Source: Triparma columacea (taxonomy: Eukaryota; Sar; Bolidophyceae; Parmales; Triparmaceae). From it: a stretch of DNA of 64,000 nt. Shown piece after piece: positions 31,529 to 42,209 of this stretch. Made by a program: the position numbers and the translations under genes. The stretch's first letter is position 1, and every line of letters starts with the position of its first letter. The notes beneath the pieces were generated by a model that saw only the letters and a list, made by a program, of their open reading frames with translations, was not told the DNA's origin and searched no databases. The DNA lies in the NCBI GenBank assembly GCA_030267965.1, contig BRYA01000201.1, positions 1 through 64,000 on the forward strand. Reading direction: 5' to 3'.

Positions 31529-33670
31529 TTATCTTCCAATCAAGTTCCCCCCCCCCCCTCCCCCCCCTCCCCCCGACATTGCTACTCTTCCACTGGGTCC
31601 GTTCCAGTGCAGTTTGGGACCCTTGAACTCCCCTCCCCTCCTCCTTCCTCCCCATCCTCCGCCCCCCCCTTCATCCACCTCGTCCTCCTCCGCCCCTTCA
31701 TCGTAACCCCCTTTCCTCCCTCCTCCCCCTCCCACAATTCCCTCCTCCCCCTCCTCAACCTTCCCGCTCATCCTCACAATGCTCTCGATCAGCTTCAGGG
31801 CGGCATGGGGCGGAACCTCGTTTGCGTTGTACAAAACCTCCCCACTAAACCCCTCCGTTTTGTTGCCGGCCCCCCAACCAAGGACCTGCGGCGCGTGCGG
31901 AGCTTGAGGGATTCCCACGTCGTCAACGCAGAATTTCCTCATCTCTGTGGTGGCACAGTTGACAAAACTGACTACCCCTCCACCTCCCCCCGACAGGAGC
32001 CCCGCTGATAACCTCAGCGCGTTCGTTTTCGCTGACCTACAGGGGGCACACGTTTCGCCGTCGAGGAAGAGGACAATGTGAAACTCCTCGCTGTTTACCA
32101 CCTTCTCTTCGAACTCGTCCTTCCCCTTGATCTTCTCCACCTTGGCCCTGTCGAAAAGCCACAGCCACTCGGCCGCCACCTCGAATGCGTCCTCTCTGAT
32201 CTGTGGTTCGGGTTGATTAGCCTGGAGCTCGTGTTGCGTTCCGAAACTAGGGCTGACCAATCGCACCGTTGGATATCTCCTAATGTTGAACTCGTTCTGA
32301 CATATTGGCATGTAACTCTCACAATTCACCGCTCCAACTTCCAGATCTACCCCGTACCAATCATCATTCTCGTCCGGCTCGTGCTCTGCAATCTTCTCGG
32401 CCATTTTCTTGAACGTGTCGGTGAAGCGCTGACATCCTCCGCACCAGGGAGCGTAGAACTCGACTATCCAAATCTTCACCTTCTCCCCCTTCTTTGCCGG
32501 GGTCGCCTTTAGCTTGTCCCAGAGTTTCGTATTTATGTTCGTGATATGCTTGGAATTCCTGTAGAAGTCCTTTGTATTCCTTCTCCCGCTCGCCTCGTAC
32601 TCCCACTGCGTGTTGAATGAATCCAAGTCGTCCCCGTACATGTCGAAAGCTGCCCTCCTGTCTGGGTCGCTCAGTAGTTCGTGCGCCGCTACGAGTGATG
32701 TAAAAGCAATTAGGGCTTCATCCCCGCACAACGCTTGCGGGTGCTTGTCTGGGTGGAGCAAGACCGACAATTTCCTGTAAGATCTGCGAATCTCTGCCGT
32801 CGTTGCCGAGTCAGTTACGTTCAGGGCCATGTAAGGGTCCTCGGTGCCATCTATCTCCACCCTCTGCTTCACAATGGCACATTTACTGATTTCATTTTCT
32901 GTGAACTCTCCCCCCTCCCTCCCCTTCATCTCGCCGTCCGCCCCCACCTCCATCTCTACCTTGACTCTCAGCAGTTCCTCCCTCGTGAGGCGGTGTATAT
33001 CACTAGCGTCGTCCCCTTTCCTCTCATTTTCGAGCGTGGCAGTATGAGCGGCAGGATCCCGACACATCTCCTCGCACATTCCACAACCGCAGTTGCAGCA
33101 CCCATTCATATTCTCTGGGCGACCGCATGTGCATTGTCTCTCCTCTTCTTCCCTGTCGCAGTGGCAGATCTTCTGCCCCACGCAACCAGAGGAGTCCATC
33201 CTACAAACTCCATCTCCTGTACCAACAAATGTATCCTCCGCTGCCAGCCTGACCTCCTGCTTCACCTCATCAACCACCTCCTCTGCCACATCTTCCTCAT
33301 CCACCACGGTGGGGCACTCCTTCTTCATTCCGATCTTCCCTATATGGTCTTCCTCACCCTGGCACATCCAAGGTTCGTCAGGAACGCATGCCCTCTCCCC
33401 AATACACCACCCACACCCCTCAGCGAGGCACACGTCGCAGGACTGATGCGCAGAGCAGTCCTCAACGGTAGCCATCTTCTTCTTTACGCCCTCTTTCAAG
33501 GCCTTTTTAGTATCTTCCTGCTTAGTCATCTCCGCAACCTTTGCCTTGCACTGCTGAAGCTCAAACCGCAATTGAGATATTTCTGGAGAAGTGTGGGTTT
33601 CCGGATTCGCAACCACCCGAGCGGGGGGTGCTAGTGCCAGCACAGCAAGCCATGTCGTTCTTATTTTCAT
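31529..33670 (-). CDS. ER J-domain and thioredoxin-domain protein with PSI module
   Basis: Single exon, 713 aa, ATG at 33670. Parts in order: signal peptide (residues 1-21); coiled segment; PSI-like cysteine module (about 72-110, CDVCLAEGCGWC); Cys-rich zinc-like or EGF-like region (about 150-205); J domain with the HPD tripeptide (about 307) that would stimulate an Hsp70 such as BiP; thioredoxin domain with active site WCGGC (about 410); second thioredoxin-like domain with CAPC (about 542); a Gly-rich tail. This is the layout of ERdj5/DNAJC10-type reductases, which assist ER disulfide reduction and degradation, though here with only two thioredoxin folds and an added PSI module. No KDEL-type retention signal is visible. 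The terminal poly-Gly comes from a C-rich tract and may be affected by sequencing error. Confidence 0.85.
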   Translation of the reverse strand: MKIRTTWLAVLALAPPARVVANPETHTSPEISQLRFELQQCKAKVAEMTKQEDTKKALKEGVKKKMATVEDCSAHQSCDVCLAEGCGWCIGERACVPDEPWMCQGEEDHIGKIGMKKECPTVVDEEDVAEEVVDEVKQEVRLAAEDTFVGTGDGVCRMDSSGCVGQKICHCDREEEERQCTCGRPENMNGCCNCGCGMCEEMCRDPAAHTATLENERKGDDASDIHRLTREELLRVKVEMEVGADGEMKGREGGEFTENEISKCAIVKQRVEIDGTEDPYMALNVTDSATTAEIRRSYRKLSVLLHPDKHPQALCGDEALIAFTSLVAAHELLSDPDRRAAFDMYGDDLDSFNTQWEYEASGRRNTKDFYRNSKHITNINTKLWDKLKATPAKKGEKVKIWIVEFYAPWCGGCQRFTDTFKKMAEKIAEHEPDENDDWYGVDLEVGAVNCESYMPICQNEFNIRRYPTVRLVSPSFGTQHELQANQPEPQIREDAFEVAAEWLWLFDRAKVEKIKGKDEFEEKVVNSEEFHIVLFLDGETCAPCRSAKTNALRLSAGLLSGGGGGVVSFVNCATTEMRKFCVDDVGIPQAPHAPQVLGWGAGNKTEGFSGEVLYNANEVPPHAALKLIESIVRMSGKVEEGEEGIVGGGGGRKGGYDEGAEEDEVDEGGGGGWGGRRRGGEFKGPKLHWNGPSGRVAMSGGGGGGGGGNLIGR

Positions 33671-33916
33671 CCGCTTCCAGTTGGACCAAATTGCCCATTT
33701 TGAGAGACTTGCAAAAACCCCTGCTTATTTTCCTACTGTGCGTATTGAACGCGGTTTACATTCAATTCCATTCGATAACTGGAATTATCGCTTTCTTGGT
33801 CTTTCTGAGTCTCTCCTACGCAAAAAAGACCCCTTAAAAAGACCCCTTCTTCCGAACTTCTTCATTTCGATCCCTTTAAGAATCATTCGATTTCCACCCT
33901 CAAAACACCTCCACGA

Positions 33917-35876
33917 ATGCTTCGTCGCTCGCTCACCCGCTTGGCCCCAGATACTTCCAACATCAGGGTGCGCCTTGCATGTATAAATGATGTTTATGAG
34001 CTTGAGAATCTTCCCAGACTTCACTCCCTTCTCATGAACCTGAAGCCGCGGCCCAACGCCGTCACCCTAGCTGGAGACTTCATCTCCCCCTCAACTCTGA
34101 GTAGTATCGATGGGGGGAGGGGCATGGTGAAGACGTTGAGGGCTTGTGGTATCACACATGTTTCCCTCGGGAACCATGAGGCTGACGTCAAGCAGGGGGT
34201 GCTGAGGGAGAGGTTGAGGGAGCTGAGCAAGAGTGTGACGGTCCTCAATTCGAACATTGGCTTCAGGCGGCGGGACGCGGCGGAAGACTGGATAACGGAG
34301 GAAACCTCCTCCTATTCCATAATCCAGTCCCACTGCAAGACTGTATCTGTAGCCCTCTTCGGCCTCATGTCCGACGAGCCCGACATGTTCCGTGACGGCA
34401 CGTTCAAGGGCCTCCAGATTTCCTCTGTTCCCGGTTCCTTCTCCGCTTTAGCCTCCGACGTGAAGCACAGGCACGAGCCCCAGGCCTTCATTCCCATGAC
34501 GCACATGAGCCTTAAAAGGGACCAGGACCTCGTCAAGTATATTGGAAAGAGCCTGGAGCTAGACGGAAAGGTCCCGCTCATAATAGGAGGCCACGAGGTG
34601 AGATTGAACAGGGATGAGTCAGCGACCGACAGTGAAGAACGCTAACGCGCATACCCCTCTTGTTCCTCGCTTCGCTCACTGTAGCATGAGATGATGGAGA
34701 TTGGGACGGATGAGGGGATTACTATAGTCAAGACTGGTCAAGACGCTGAGAGGGTGGCAGTGCTGGATCTCTGGTTCCACTGGTTCAGCAGGGAGCTCGT
34801 GAAGGTCGAAGTGAACTGGTTGGAGACAAAGGACTGGCCGGAGTGCAAGGTGGTTGCCAGCATCAGGGACAAGGTAAGGCTTGAAAGGAAAGATTTAATG
34901 AAAGGACATCCAAGGGAGAGCGTGGTGTGTGTACACACACACTACTAACCTCTTTTCGCTCTTCTTTCGCAGCACATGGGGGTGCTCAAGGCCATGGACG
35001 AGACGAACATAATTGACGGGACGCTTCTGCCCGTGTGCAAGAGTGCCGACTTCTCCATGTCCAGCGTTAGGACGAGGTTTCAGCAGACGACGGTCGGGGC
35101 CTGGTTCTGCCAGGCGATAAAATTAGAATTGGAAGTAGACGTGTGCGTGATCAACGGGGCGACGATCAAGGGAGGGGTAGAGAAGTACGAGAAGAATCTC
35201 ATGAGCTACAGTCAGCTCAAGAAGGAGCTCCCATTCCCGCTGAAGATGGTCACGGTGGAGATGACGAGGAAGACGTTGGAGGAGGCGATACTTTGGAGCA
35301 GGACGAATGTGGAGGACGGACACGTACCTGAGGAGGGCGAGGAGGTTGCGAGGAGGTGAGGACGCAATATTGTCTTCTTGTGGATCGCCTCAATCTAACC
35401 CCTTTTTTCTCTTCGCCAGGGGATACCTACAAACCGACTTGGATTACCAGAATGGGGGGGGGGGGGGGGCTAACGACACCCTCGTTGTCGCCCTTCCGCG
35501 GAATCTGCTTGGTGGATTCTGTAAAATAAAGCCCTTGATGGACCTGGGGAAGGAGTTGAAGGAAAAGGGGAGCATGCCCAACAAGGACGACTACATCAAG
35601 GCTATTGACATTATAGTCAGGTTCTGCTGCAGAGAGAGGTGGGCGGCTTTGAGTTCGATGGCCTTCAGGGACATGGATCTAAACAACGACGGCGTCTTAG
35701 ACAGGGACGAGATTAGGGAGCTTATGACCCTCAAGTTGGGCGAGGAGCCCACGAGTGTTATGCTTGATTTGATGATGAACAGTGTGGACGAAAACAGCAA
35801 TGGGGTGATCGACGAGGACGAGTTCACCCAGCTCATGGCGAACTTGAAGCGCAGTACTGGGCATGGATTAAATTGA
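33917..35876 (+). CDS. 5'-nucleotidase-like metallophosphoesterase with EF-hands
   Basis: Model join(33917..34597, 34685..34873, 34973..35355, 35420..35876), 569 aa; all phases match. The calcineurin-like phosphoesterase part has the metal-binding blocks CINDVYELENL, LAGDF, SLGNHE (about residue 85) and GGHE-HE, the last split exactly by intron 1. Exons 3-4 give the 5'-nucleotidase C-terminal domain (NGATIKGG and following). The end has two canonical EF-hand loops, DMDLNNDGVLDRDE and VDENSNGVIDEDE. Enzymes of this family hydrolyse nucleotide or sugar-nucleotide phosphoesters; a calcium link is inferred from the EF-hands. No signal peptide is seen, unlike secreted 5'-nucleotidases, so it is probably intracellular. 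Intron 1 ends with CTCGCTTCGCTCACTGTAG. Confidence 0.87.
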
Positions 35877-35918
35877 TCAAGAATAATAATGATAATGTTG
35901 TGAGAAGAACTGTTGGCT

Positions 35919-36816
35919 TTAAAGGTGATTTATGAAGTGCTTGATGGCACAGTCAATAGCTCTCTTCTGGTCCTCGCTGGGTTTTCCGCGCGACACCCAT
36001 CCGTGGATTTGGTTTGAAAACTCAACGCTAATCTCAGATTCGTCAACGCCCCTTGCCTCCGCGAGAATCTTGACGACGGCACCTCCTGGCCTTACATCGA
36101 TCTTGTCGTTCCCTGCGGGAATGAGCAGGAGAGGCTTCCTGCCTACACGCCTGGCAAGGTCTGCAACAGGACGTCGGTGCAAGTCCTCGACGTTCAAAGA
36201 GGGGTGGATCCCCACTCCAGCACTAAACGGGGAATTCTCCAGGGCAAGACACTGAGAAACAGCCCAGCCGCCGAAGCAGAAACCCACACAGCCAAACGAC
36301 TCGTATCCCAGCGAGCGCAAGTGGGGGACGACGAGCCTCTGACAATCTACATTGATGGTCGTATCGACAGTGTAAGTAAACTTTAGCCTGTACAGCATCC
36401 CAAAAGCAGCCAGGGGCAATGCGACAGCCTCGGGCAACCACGAGATGGGTTGAATCGCATTATTGCCACGAAAAAAGTCGGGAAGGAACACGTCGACATC
36501 TGGGAGGGGAGGGGAGGGGGGAGGGGGTTGGGGGAGGTCGGAGGCATGCTTGAACAACACGTCTTGTCTCACCTTCTCCAACACCCTGCGAAAGAGCATC
36601 ACAAAATAAACGATGGTTGCCAGCTTCAAATCCAAAAACGTCAGAAAATACCACTATTGCCTTCTTCGGCTTCTCCTTCTTCGATGAGGGACTTTGGTAC
36701 ATTGACATGGAGGGGACATCCCCAGAAGAAGGGATGGTTGATAGAGAACCATTCGGTTTATCATCGGCTTGGAAGGGGAGCCCGACGGAGTCCGGGGGGC
36801 AGCACGGGGCACTCAT
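35919..36816 (-). CDS. dienelactone hydrolase-family protein
   Basis: Model complement(join(35919..36499, 36573..36816)), 274 aa, with the split codon giving Asp. The start MSAPCCPPDSVG matches the cysteine-rich beginning of eukaryotic DLH-like proteins. Then come KAIVVFSDVFGFEAGN, VFLPDFFRGN, the nucleophile elbow GFCFGG (Cys about 156), AGNDKIDVRPGG with the acid, and QIHGWVSRG with the histidine. So the Cys-Asp-His triad is intact in an alpha/beta hydrolase fold. The substrate in eukaryotes of this group is not established. Intron 36500-36572 is short and C-rich before the acceptor. It converges with the EF-hand phosphoesterase gene, with 42 bp between stops. Confidence 0.88.
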
Positions 36817-36839
36817 GATGTCAACAGTTTAAGGAAGGA

Positions 36840-37370
36840 TGTACAAAGGAAGACCTCAAGTCTGGATCAAAAACGGAAATTTCATTTTTTGTTATGACTT
36901 CAAAATTGATTTTAAATATATCAAATATCTTCAAATTACCAATTTAGTCAGTTTTAATACTGGATTGAAATAGGTAATAACTCAAAACAATAAATAATTA
37001 TTTACAAAAAGATTATGAATCAATTTATTTATCTTCAATGTTCTAATATTATATTATGTATCAATATTACCACTTCAGTAAAATTTTGAACTTTTAAATA
37101 CTCAAAATAATTTTTTTGCGAAATGTTAGAGTTTGCAGGGTTAGGTTTTCAGTACTTAAATTTATTACTATTAGTCCAAAAATGATTGTATCATATTACA
37201 TATGTATGATAAGGCAAAACAACATGATTATCTTAAAATTAAAAAAATAGATCACTTTTCCACGAAGTTTGAGCAAGTTAGGGCCCGTCCGTTGAGAAAC
37301 TGGCCGATATCGCTTTAGTTGTCTTTCAAGTACTCTTGATCTCACTATCCTTATTTCGAATCTACAAAGA
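36840..37370. other. AT-rich intergenic region
   Basis: A strongly A/T-rich stretch, unlike the rest of the window, lies between divergent genes. Only small runs of A or T were noticed; no gene, RNA or tandem repeat was recognised. Confidence 0.7.
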
Positions 37371-38456
37371 ATGGCCCCTCCTCAAATCCCCTCTGGTGCG
37401 ATTGCCGGAAATGATACCCCTCTCCGGGAGGCTGTGATGGGACTCATCTCCGGGATGGCATTTGGTTTTGTTTCTCCTATCGTTGGTCACCCCTTTGACA
37501 CTGTGAAGACGAACATGCAAGTAAAGGAGGAATATAGGGGGAAGGGGATGATTCATGTCGCCAGAAATATTGTAAAGGGTGGGGGTTTCCGGTCACTATA
37601 TTGTGGGTTGTTCCCCCCTCTAGTTGGTTCTACGGTTTTCCGAGGGGTCCAATTCAGCGCTTACTCTGCAGCTTTCTCATTCGCTGAATCAACAGAGCTC
37701 GGCAAGACTGCGATCCCCTTCACTGGTGGAATTCACCCCTCAGTCCTTTTCGGTGCCTTCTCTGGCGCACTTGCAAGGTCCTTCATAGAGTCCCCTCTGG
37801 ATTATATCAAGGTGCGAAGTCAGACGGGTCAGAGCTTTTGGGTTTCGGGGAGCTCTGGGTACAAATCGCTCTTGTCTCCAGGGACCGCCTTTCGCCAACT
37901 CGTGCACTGTTACACTGGGTTTGGTGCGACCTTCCTCCGAACTTGGGGCTTGTTTACAGGTGAGACAGTCAAGGGGGAGGCAGAAAGAGAGCAAGCGAAA
38001 AATGTTCGCTGACGCAACATCCTCCATCCATTCCCAACCCCTCGCAGCTTTCTTCTGCCTCGTCGACCTCTCCGTCCGACACATCAACCATGTTATATCA
38101 GCACCAGTCTACGGCCCCTTCTTTAAAGGATCCGTCTGCGCCACTACCGCCTGGGGGTTCGCGTTCCCCTTCGAGGTGGCTAAAAGCAAGATTCAGGGCA
38201 CGCAAGCAGCCACTTCGACGAGGATAGTGATGGCAGAGATTGTAGCCCGAGATGGCATCGCAGGTCTATATCAGGGTTTCAGGTGAGAATGACGCATTGA
38301 GGGAGTGCAAGGCACCTTTTAGCTATCCACTGACCTAACCCTTTCCACTGCTCGCTTAACCCTATCCGCAGTGCCGGCGCATCCCGATCGTTCGTTGCCA
38401 ACGGTGCGTCTATGACTGTCTATGCCCTGATGCAGGACACAATGCGGAAAAGCTAA
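37371..38456 (+). CDS. mitochondrial carrier (SLC25) family protein
   Basis: Model join(37371..37959, 38048..38282, 38372..38456), 302 aa, the normal length. The three repeats each have the PxD/ExxK/R signature at the end of the odd-numbered helices: PFDTVKTNMQ (about 41), PLDYIKVRSQ (about 142) and PFEVAKSKIQ (about 237). The last exon has GASRSFVANGASM, which resembles the RAFPAN segment of the carnitine/ornithine branch, so an amino-acid or acylcarnitine substrate is possible but unproven. The protein should sit in the mitochondrial inner membrane. Both introns (88 and 89 bp) have GTGAG donors and GCAG acceptors and interrupt codons in matching phase. Confidence 0.9.
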
Positions 38457-38525
38457 ATAGAAAGAACTAAAGAAAAATACCGCCTTATTTTACAGCAAAA
38501 CAAGCCCCATCGTTACACAATATCC

Positions 38526-40026
38526 TCACGACGCCTGCGAAAGCAATTGTTCAATACTGCCCTGTACACTCATTTCGTTATCAAATAGCGCCTGCAAGCA
38601 TTGCTCCTCTGCAAAGCCCATTCCCAAAAGCTGCTGGAGTTTTCGCGTTAGCTCTTCCTCCTCCTCCCCCCCTCCCCCCACGGCAACTGCCTCCACCACC
38701 ACCCCCCCCTCCCCCTCATGACTATCCACTTCCACCCCCTCCCCCCCCCTCCCTGTGGTCGCAACAGCAGCAACGACAGCCGCAGAAGTCGGTACACCAC
38801 CCGCCTCGACACCCAGGGCCCACCTGTCGTCCCCGCCTTCCTCTGCCACCTCCCTTCTCCTAATATATCCCTTACTCTTCTCGACCCCACAGCGCTCCCT
38901 CCAAAGAATATTTGACCATCCAATCTCCGTCTCCTCAATTGATGGGAACAAGGTCACTGCGATTGCTGAGTTCCCGTCATATAATACGCACTGCTGCCGC
39001 CCAACCTGTGCGCAAAGGTCAAAGAGCTCGCAGTCGCTTCTATCGAACTTTTCCCAACTCGTCACCTCATTAGCCTCATTCTCGTAGTTGAACTCCCAGA
39101 CACCGAGCCCGTTCAGCATGTCGTTGGAGAAACCAGGATCCGCTGCGCTCCCTATACGAATCACCGGTTGCCTGCTCACCCCTCCCCTCCTCTTGGCATA
39201 AAATTTCTCAAAATTGATCTTGATGTCGTCGTTCTCAGTTTGGCCGTACACCATGACACTCTTTTGGCCAGGTGAAAGGAAGGTATCCTCGATAATGTCC
39301 TGGGAGGTCAGCCTAGCCCAAGTGACCGTGAAGCCTTCCGGAGAATCGTCGGGGACATTTGACTCTCCCACGTACCAGCCCTTCTCTATGGGACGCTCTT
39401 GCACAGAAGAAGCAAGCGAAATCCAGATCGATGGTTCCAAGCTGGAGTTGTTGAGCATCTTGGCCATTGACTGGCTGGGCGAGTCATTGATGGAGGGTAG
39501 AGAGGGAGAGGACACGACTGCGAAGAGGAGAGGGCGGCTTCTGGTGAGGACATGATGCAACTAGCCAACGAACCACTTTCGAGACTAAACGCTTCACCCC
39601 CCCGTCTCACTCACCTCTTCCCTCCACGACGGGGACAGATTCATCATCAGTCCTATCGCTCGTGACAAGAATGCCCTGAGGGGTCACCTGCTGGTGTATG
39701 GGAGAGTGCGTCGGGAGAGGCGCAGAGGGGGAAATTAGAGGAAGAGGTTCATTCGAACCCCCCTGCCTGGCATTTTCTGCGGGGCTAGTCCTCTCATGGT
39801 AAGGTTGATCATCACTGTGTCTCCAAGAAAAGGCATTGCTCTGGACCCCTCGCATCGACGCAAAATTCTGGGGAAGACTGTGACGGTTTGAAGGAGGAGG
39901 TGTTTTTGCGGGGAAGCTAGAGCGATGCTCACGACTCCCACGTGGGGAATTAGCCCGAAGAAATTTGGCCCGAAGGCCTCTCGCCTGGCTCCCCCCAGGC
40001 TTCCATTTATACGACAAGCGAGTCAT
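38526..40026 (-). CDS. uncharacterised protein with C-terminal UBA domain
   Basis: Model complement(join(38526..39517, 39615..40026)), about 467 aa. The intron has GTGAGTGA and TTCGCAG ends and the phase matches (split Val codon). ATG 40026 is the first in frame, but the frame continues upstream without ATG through a hydrophobic helix (FFYILFAFTLTLLLVLM) starting at a TTG at 40101. An upstream exon could therefore make this a membrane-anchored protein. The first 150 residues are basic and disordered; the middle (about 180-370) is a folded domain I do not recognise; the last ~45 (LTRKLQQLLGMGFAEEQCLQ and following) form a UBA fold, so ubiquitin binding is likely. Its start lies 133 bp from that of the divergent ABC1 kinase. 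Confidence 0.7.
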
Positions 40027-40159
40027 AAGGACGAGTAGTAAAGTCAATGTAAAAGCGAAGAGTATATAAAAGAATGTCTTGATTTCCGCCTTGAGGGACA
40101 AATTGATAGATTAAATTTTGTTCCCCCAAAGAATTCCAGTGGAGAAGGAGGAAAACAAG

Positions 40160-42112
40160 ATGCTTCAGAACGTCTCGAAACTTCGAGGAACACAACTCCT
40201 CATTCGTTTCGTCCAACAATCTCACCTCTCAAGCCCTCCTAGTCTCTTTCACACATTAATTTCCCATCATAAACCGGTGCGCCGACTAGGACGAAGATCC
40301 TCTTGCAAACGCCTTTCCACCTCTTCCAAACCACCTCCTCGACAAACACTGGGGAGTGTGCGCCGACTAGGACGAAGAACCCCCTGCAAACGCCTTTCAA
40401 CCACTTCCAAACCACCTCCTCGACAAACACTGGCTCGTTCAGCCGGTGCTATTGCCCTTCTGTCCTTTGCTGCTTACTCAATCTTCCCCTACTTTGATAA
40501 CTCCTTCACGAGATCAACCACCCTCTTCATATCCCTCTCTCCCATGTACGCTGAGTGGAAGTGGCTGGAGTGGCGTATATCTCACTTACCCCCTGATCTG
40601 AAGCGTACCCACTACGACCAATTTCATCAGCGATGGAGGGACGAACCACTTCGTGTCATCTTGGCCCTTCGAGGATTTTACGTGAAGGCCGGACAAATCA
40701 TCTCAAATAACCCCGCTCTGGTCCCAGAGGCGTATGCGAAGTCCCTAAAGATTCTTCAAGAGGATGTTCCCGCCAAGCCCTTCGCCGTGATCAAGAAGAT
40801 TGTCGAGGAGGACATGGGGAAAAAAATGGAGGATGTGTTTTCGAGCTTCGACGAGGTCCCGATCGGTTCCGCGTCCATCGGACAAGTCCACTTTGCGAAG
40901 CTAAAGGCCGGGGATAAAAAGGTTGTAGTAAAAGTTCAATACCCCGAAGCTGAGCGCTACTTTGCCTTGGACTTCTGGACGGCACTGAAGATTTTGGAAT
41001 TCGTCAACCCTGGCCTAATAGAGGTTATGAAGAAGAACCAAGAGACTTTCATGTCTGAATTCGATTACAAGAGGGAGGCAAAGAACCTCGAGCTCATGAA
41101 TAGTCACGTCTCTCCACACTTTCCATCCGTGCAGTTCCCTAAACCCTTGAATGAGCACCTCGGAAAGCGGGTGCTAGTAATGACGGCGATGGAGGGAGAG
41201 ACGATTACAAAATATGGAAAAAAGCTGCTGGCCGAGATTGCAAAGACGAGGGGCAAGACACCGGAGGAGTTCAAGACGGAGCTGCGCAATGCCATGAGAG
41301 ATCCCAAAAAACTCGAAACACTCTCCAAAGTTGTGCCCTCCCTGAACGAGACCTTCTTCGACGTCCTCCGCAGTGCACTGCATCTGAAAAACGTCATTCT
41401 CTTTTGGCTGCCCGCGACTTACATCCCGCCCAACGGCCCTCGCCTGATGCAAATTCTCTTCGACGTTCACGGCAGGGAGATCTTCAACCTTGGCGCCTTC
41501 AACAGCGACCCGCACGCAGGTAATATTATGCTGGACGAGAAGACCGGGATTGTCTCCCTCCTGGACTACGGTCAGCTCGTGACAGTAGAGGACGAGGTTT
41601 GGCGGGAGAACTTTGCGAGGTATATTGTTGCTCTCGCTGACGAGGACAAGGAGGAGGTGGTTCGGCGTTGGAAGGATCTTGGCAACGAGTTCGTTTGGAA
41701 GCCGACTGGGGAAATAAACCCACCAGACATTACGTACGCGTGCGCTTGTTTTCACTTCGGCGGCCCCCCCGGCATCAAGAAGGCCCTCTCCATGCTTGGG
41801 ATTAGGATGTCAAAACTCCACAGCGACGTTTTCACAAAGATTGACATCACCAAGAGCACAAGTCAGTATGCAATGCTCCAAAGGACTTGCTTCTGTTTGA
41901 TTGGTGTGGCGCAGCAGGTTGGCGCCGGGGCTGGCGTTATTCCCAGCCAGATGCTGAGGAGCTCAGCCGTTCAATACATCGAAGAATGCGAGGCAAAGAG
42001 AAAGGACGCAAAAGAGTACAGTGAAAAAGGAGATATTTACGTCGCTGAGAAAACCAGCCTTCTCCCCAAGCTTGCTCTCCTCGCTTTCTTCGTCGTAGCA
42101 AGAATATTATAG
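40160..42112 (+). CDS. ABC1/ADCK (UbiB) family atypical kinase
   Basis: Single exon, 650 aa, ATG at 40160 (the open frame begins at a TTG at 40118). The family marks are all present: KAGQ (about 177), GSASIGQV nucleotide loop (about 236), SEFDYKREAKN (about 300), SDPHAGN (about 450) and DYG (about 469) replacing DFG. These proteins support coenzyme Q or plastid prenyl-lipid metabolism at mitochondrial or plastid membranes. The N-terminus is Arg/Ser-rich and free of acids, as in an organelle presequence. It contains a 27-residue tandem duplication starting VRRLGRR (81-bp DNA repeat, 40277 and 40358). The end KLALLAFFVVARIL is a possible membrane tail. Confidence 0.92.
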   Translation: MLQNVSKLRGTQLLIRFVQQSHLSSPPSLFHTLISHHKPVRRLGRRSSCKRLSTSSKPPPRQTLGSVRRLGRRTPCKRLSTTSKPPPRQTLARSAGAIALLSFAAYSIFPYFDNSFTRSTTLFISLSPMYAEWKWLEWRISHLPPDLKRTHYDQFHQRWRDEPLRVILALRGFYVKAGQIISNNPALVPEAYAKSLKILQEDVPAKPFAVIKKIVEEDMGKKMEDVFSSFDEVPIGSASIGQVHFAKLKAGDKKVVVKVQYPEAERYFALDFWTALKILEFVNPGLIEVMKKNQETFMSEFDYKREAKNLELMNSHVSPHFPSVQFPKPLNEHLGKRVLVMTAMEGETITKYGKKLLAEIAKTRGKTPEEFKTELRNAMRDPKKLETLSKVVPSLNETFFDVLRSALHLKNVILFWLPATYIPPNGPRLMQILFDVHGREIFNLGAFNSDPHAGNIMLDEKTGIVSLLDYGQLVTVEDEVWRENFARYIVALADEDKEEVVRRWKDLGNEFVWKPTGEINPPDITYACACFHFGGPPGIKKALSMLGIRMSKLHSDVFTKIDITKSTSQYAMLQRTCFCLIGVAQQVGAGAGVIPSQMLRSSAVQYIEECEAKRKDAKEYSEKGDIYVAEKTSLLPKLALLAFFVVARIL

Positions 42113-42209
42113 TCGCTCTGTGAAAGGCTAAATGAACTGATGTTGTTCGCGTGAATTATATTGTTTGCTTGTTAATCGATTTGACGAAGTTCTTTCGTAT
42201 TCATCTACA

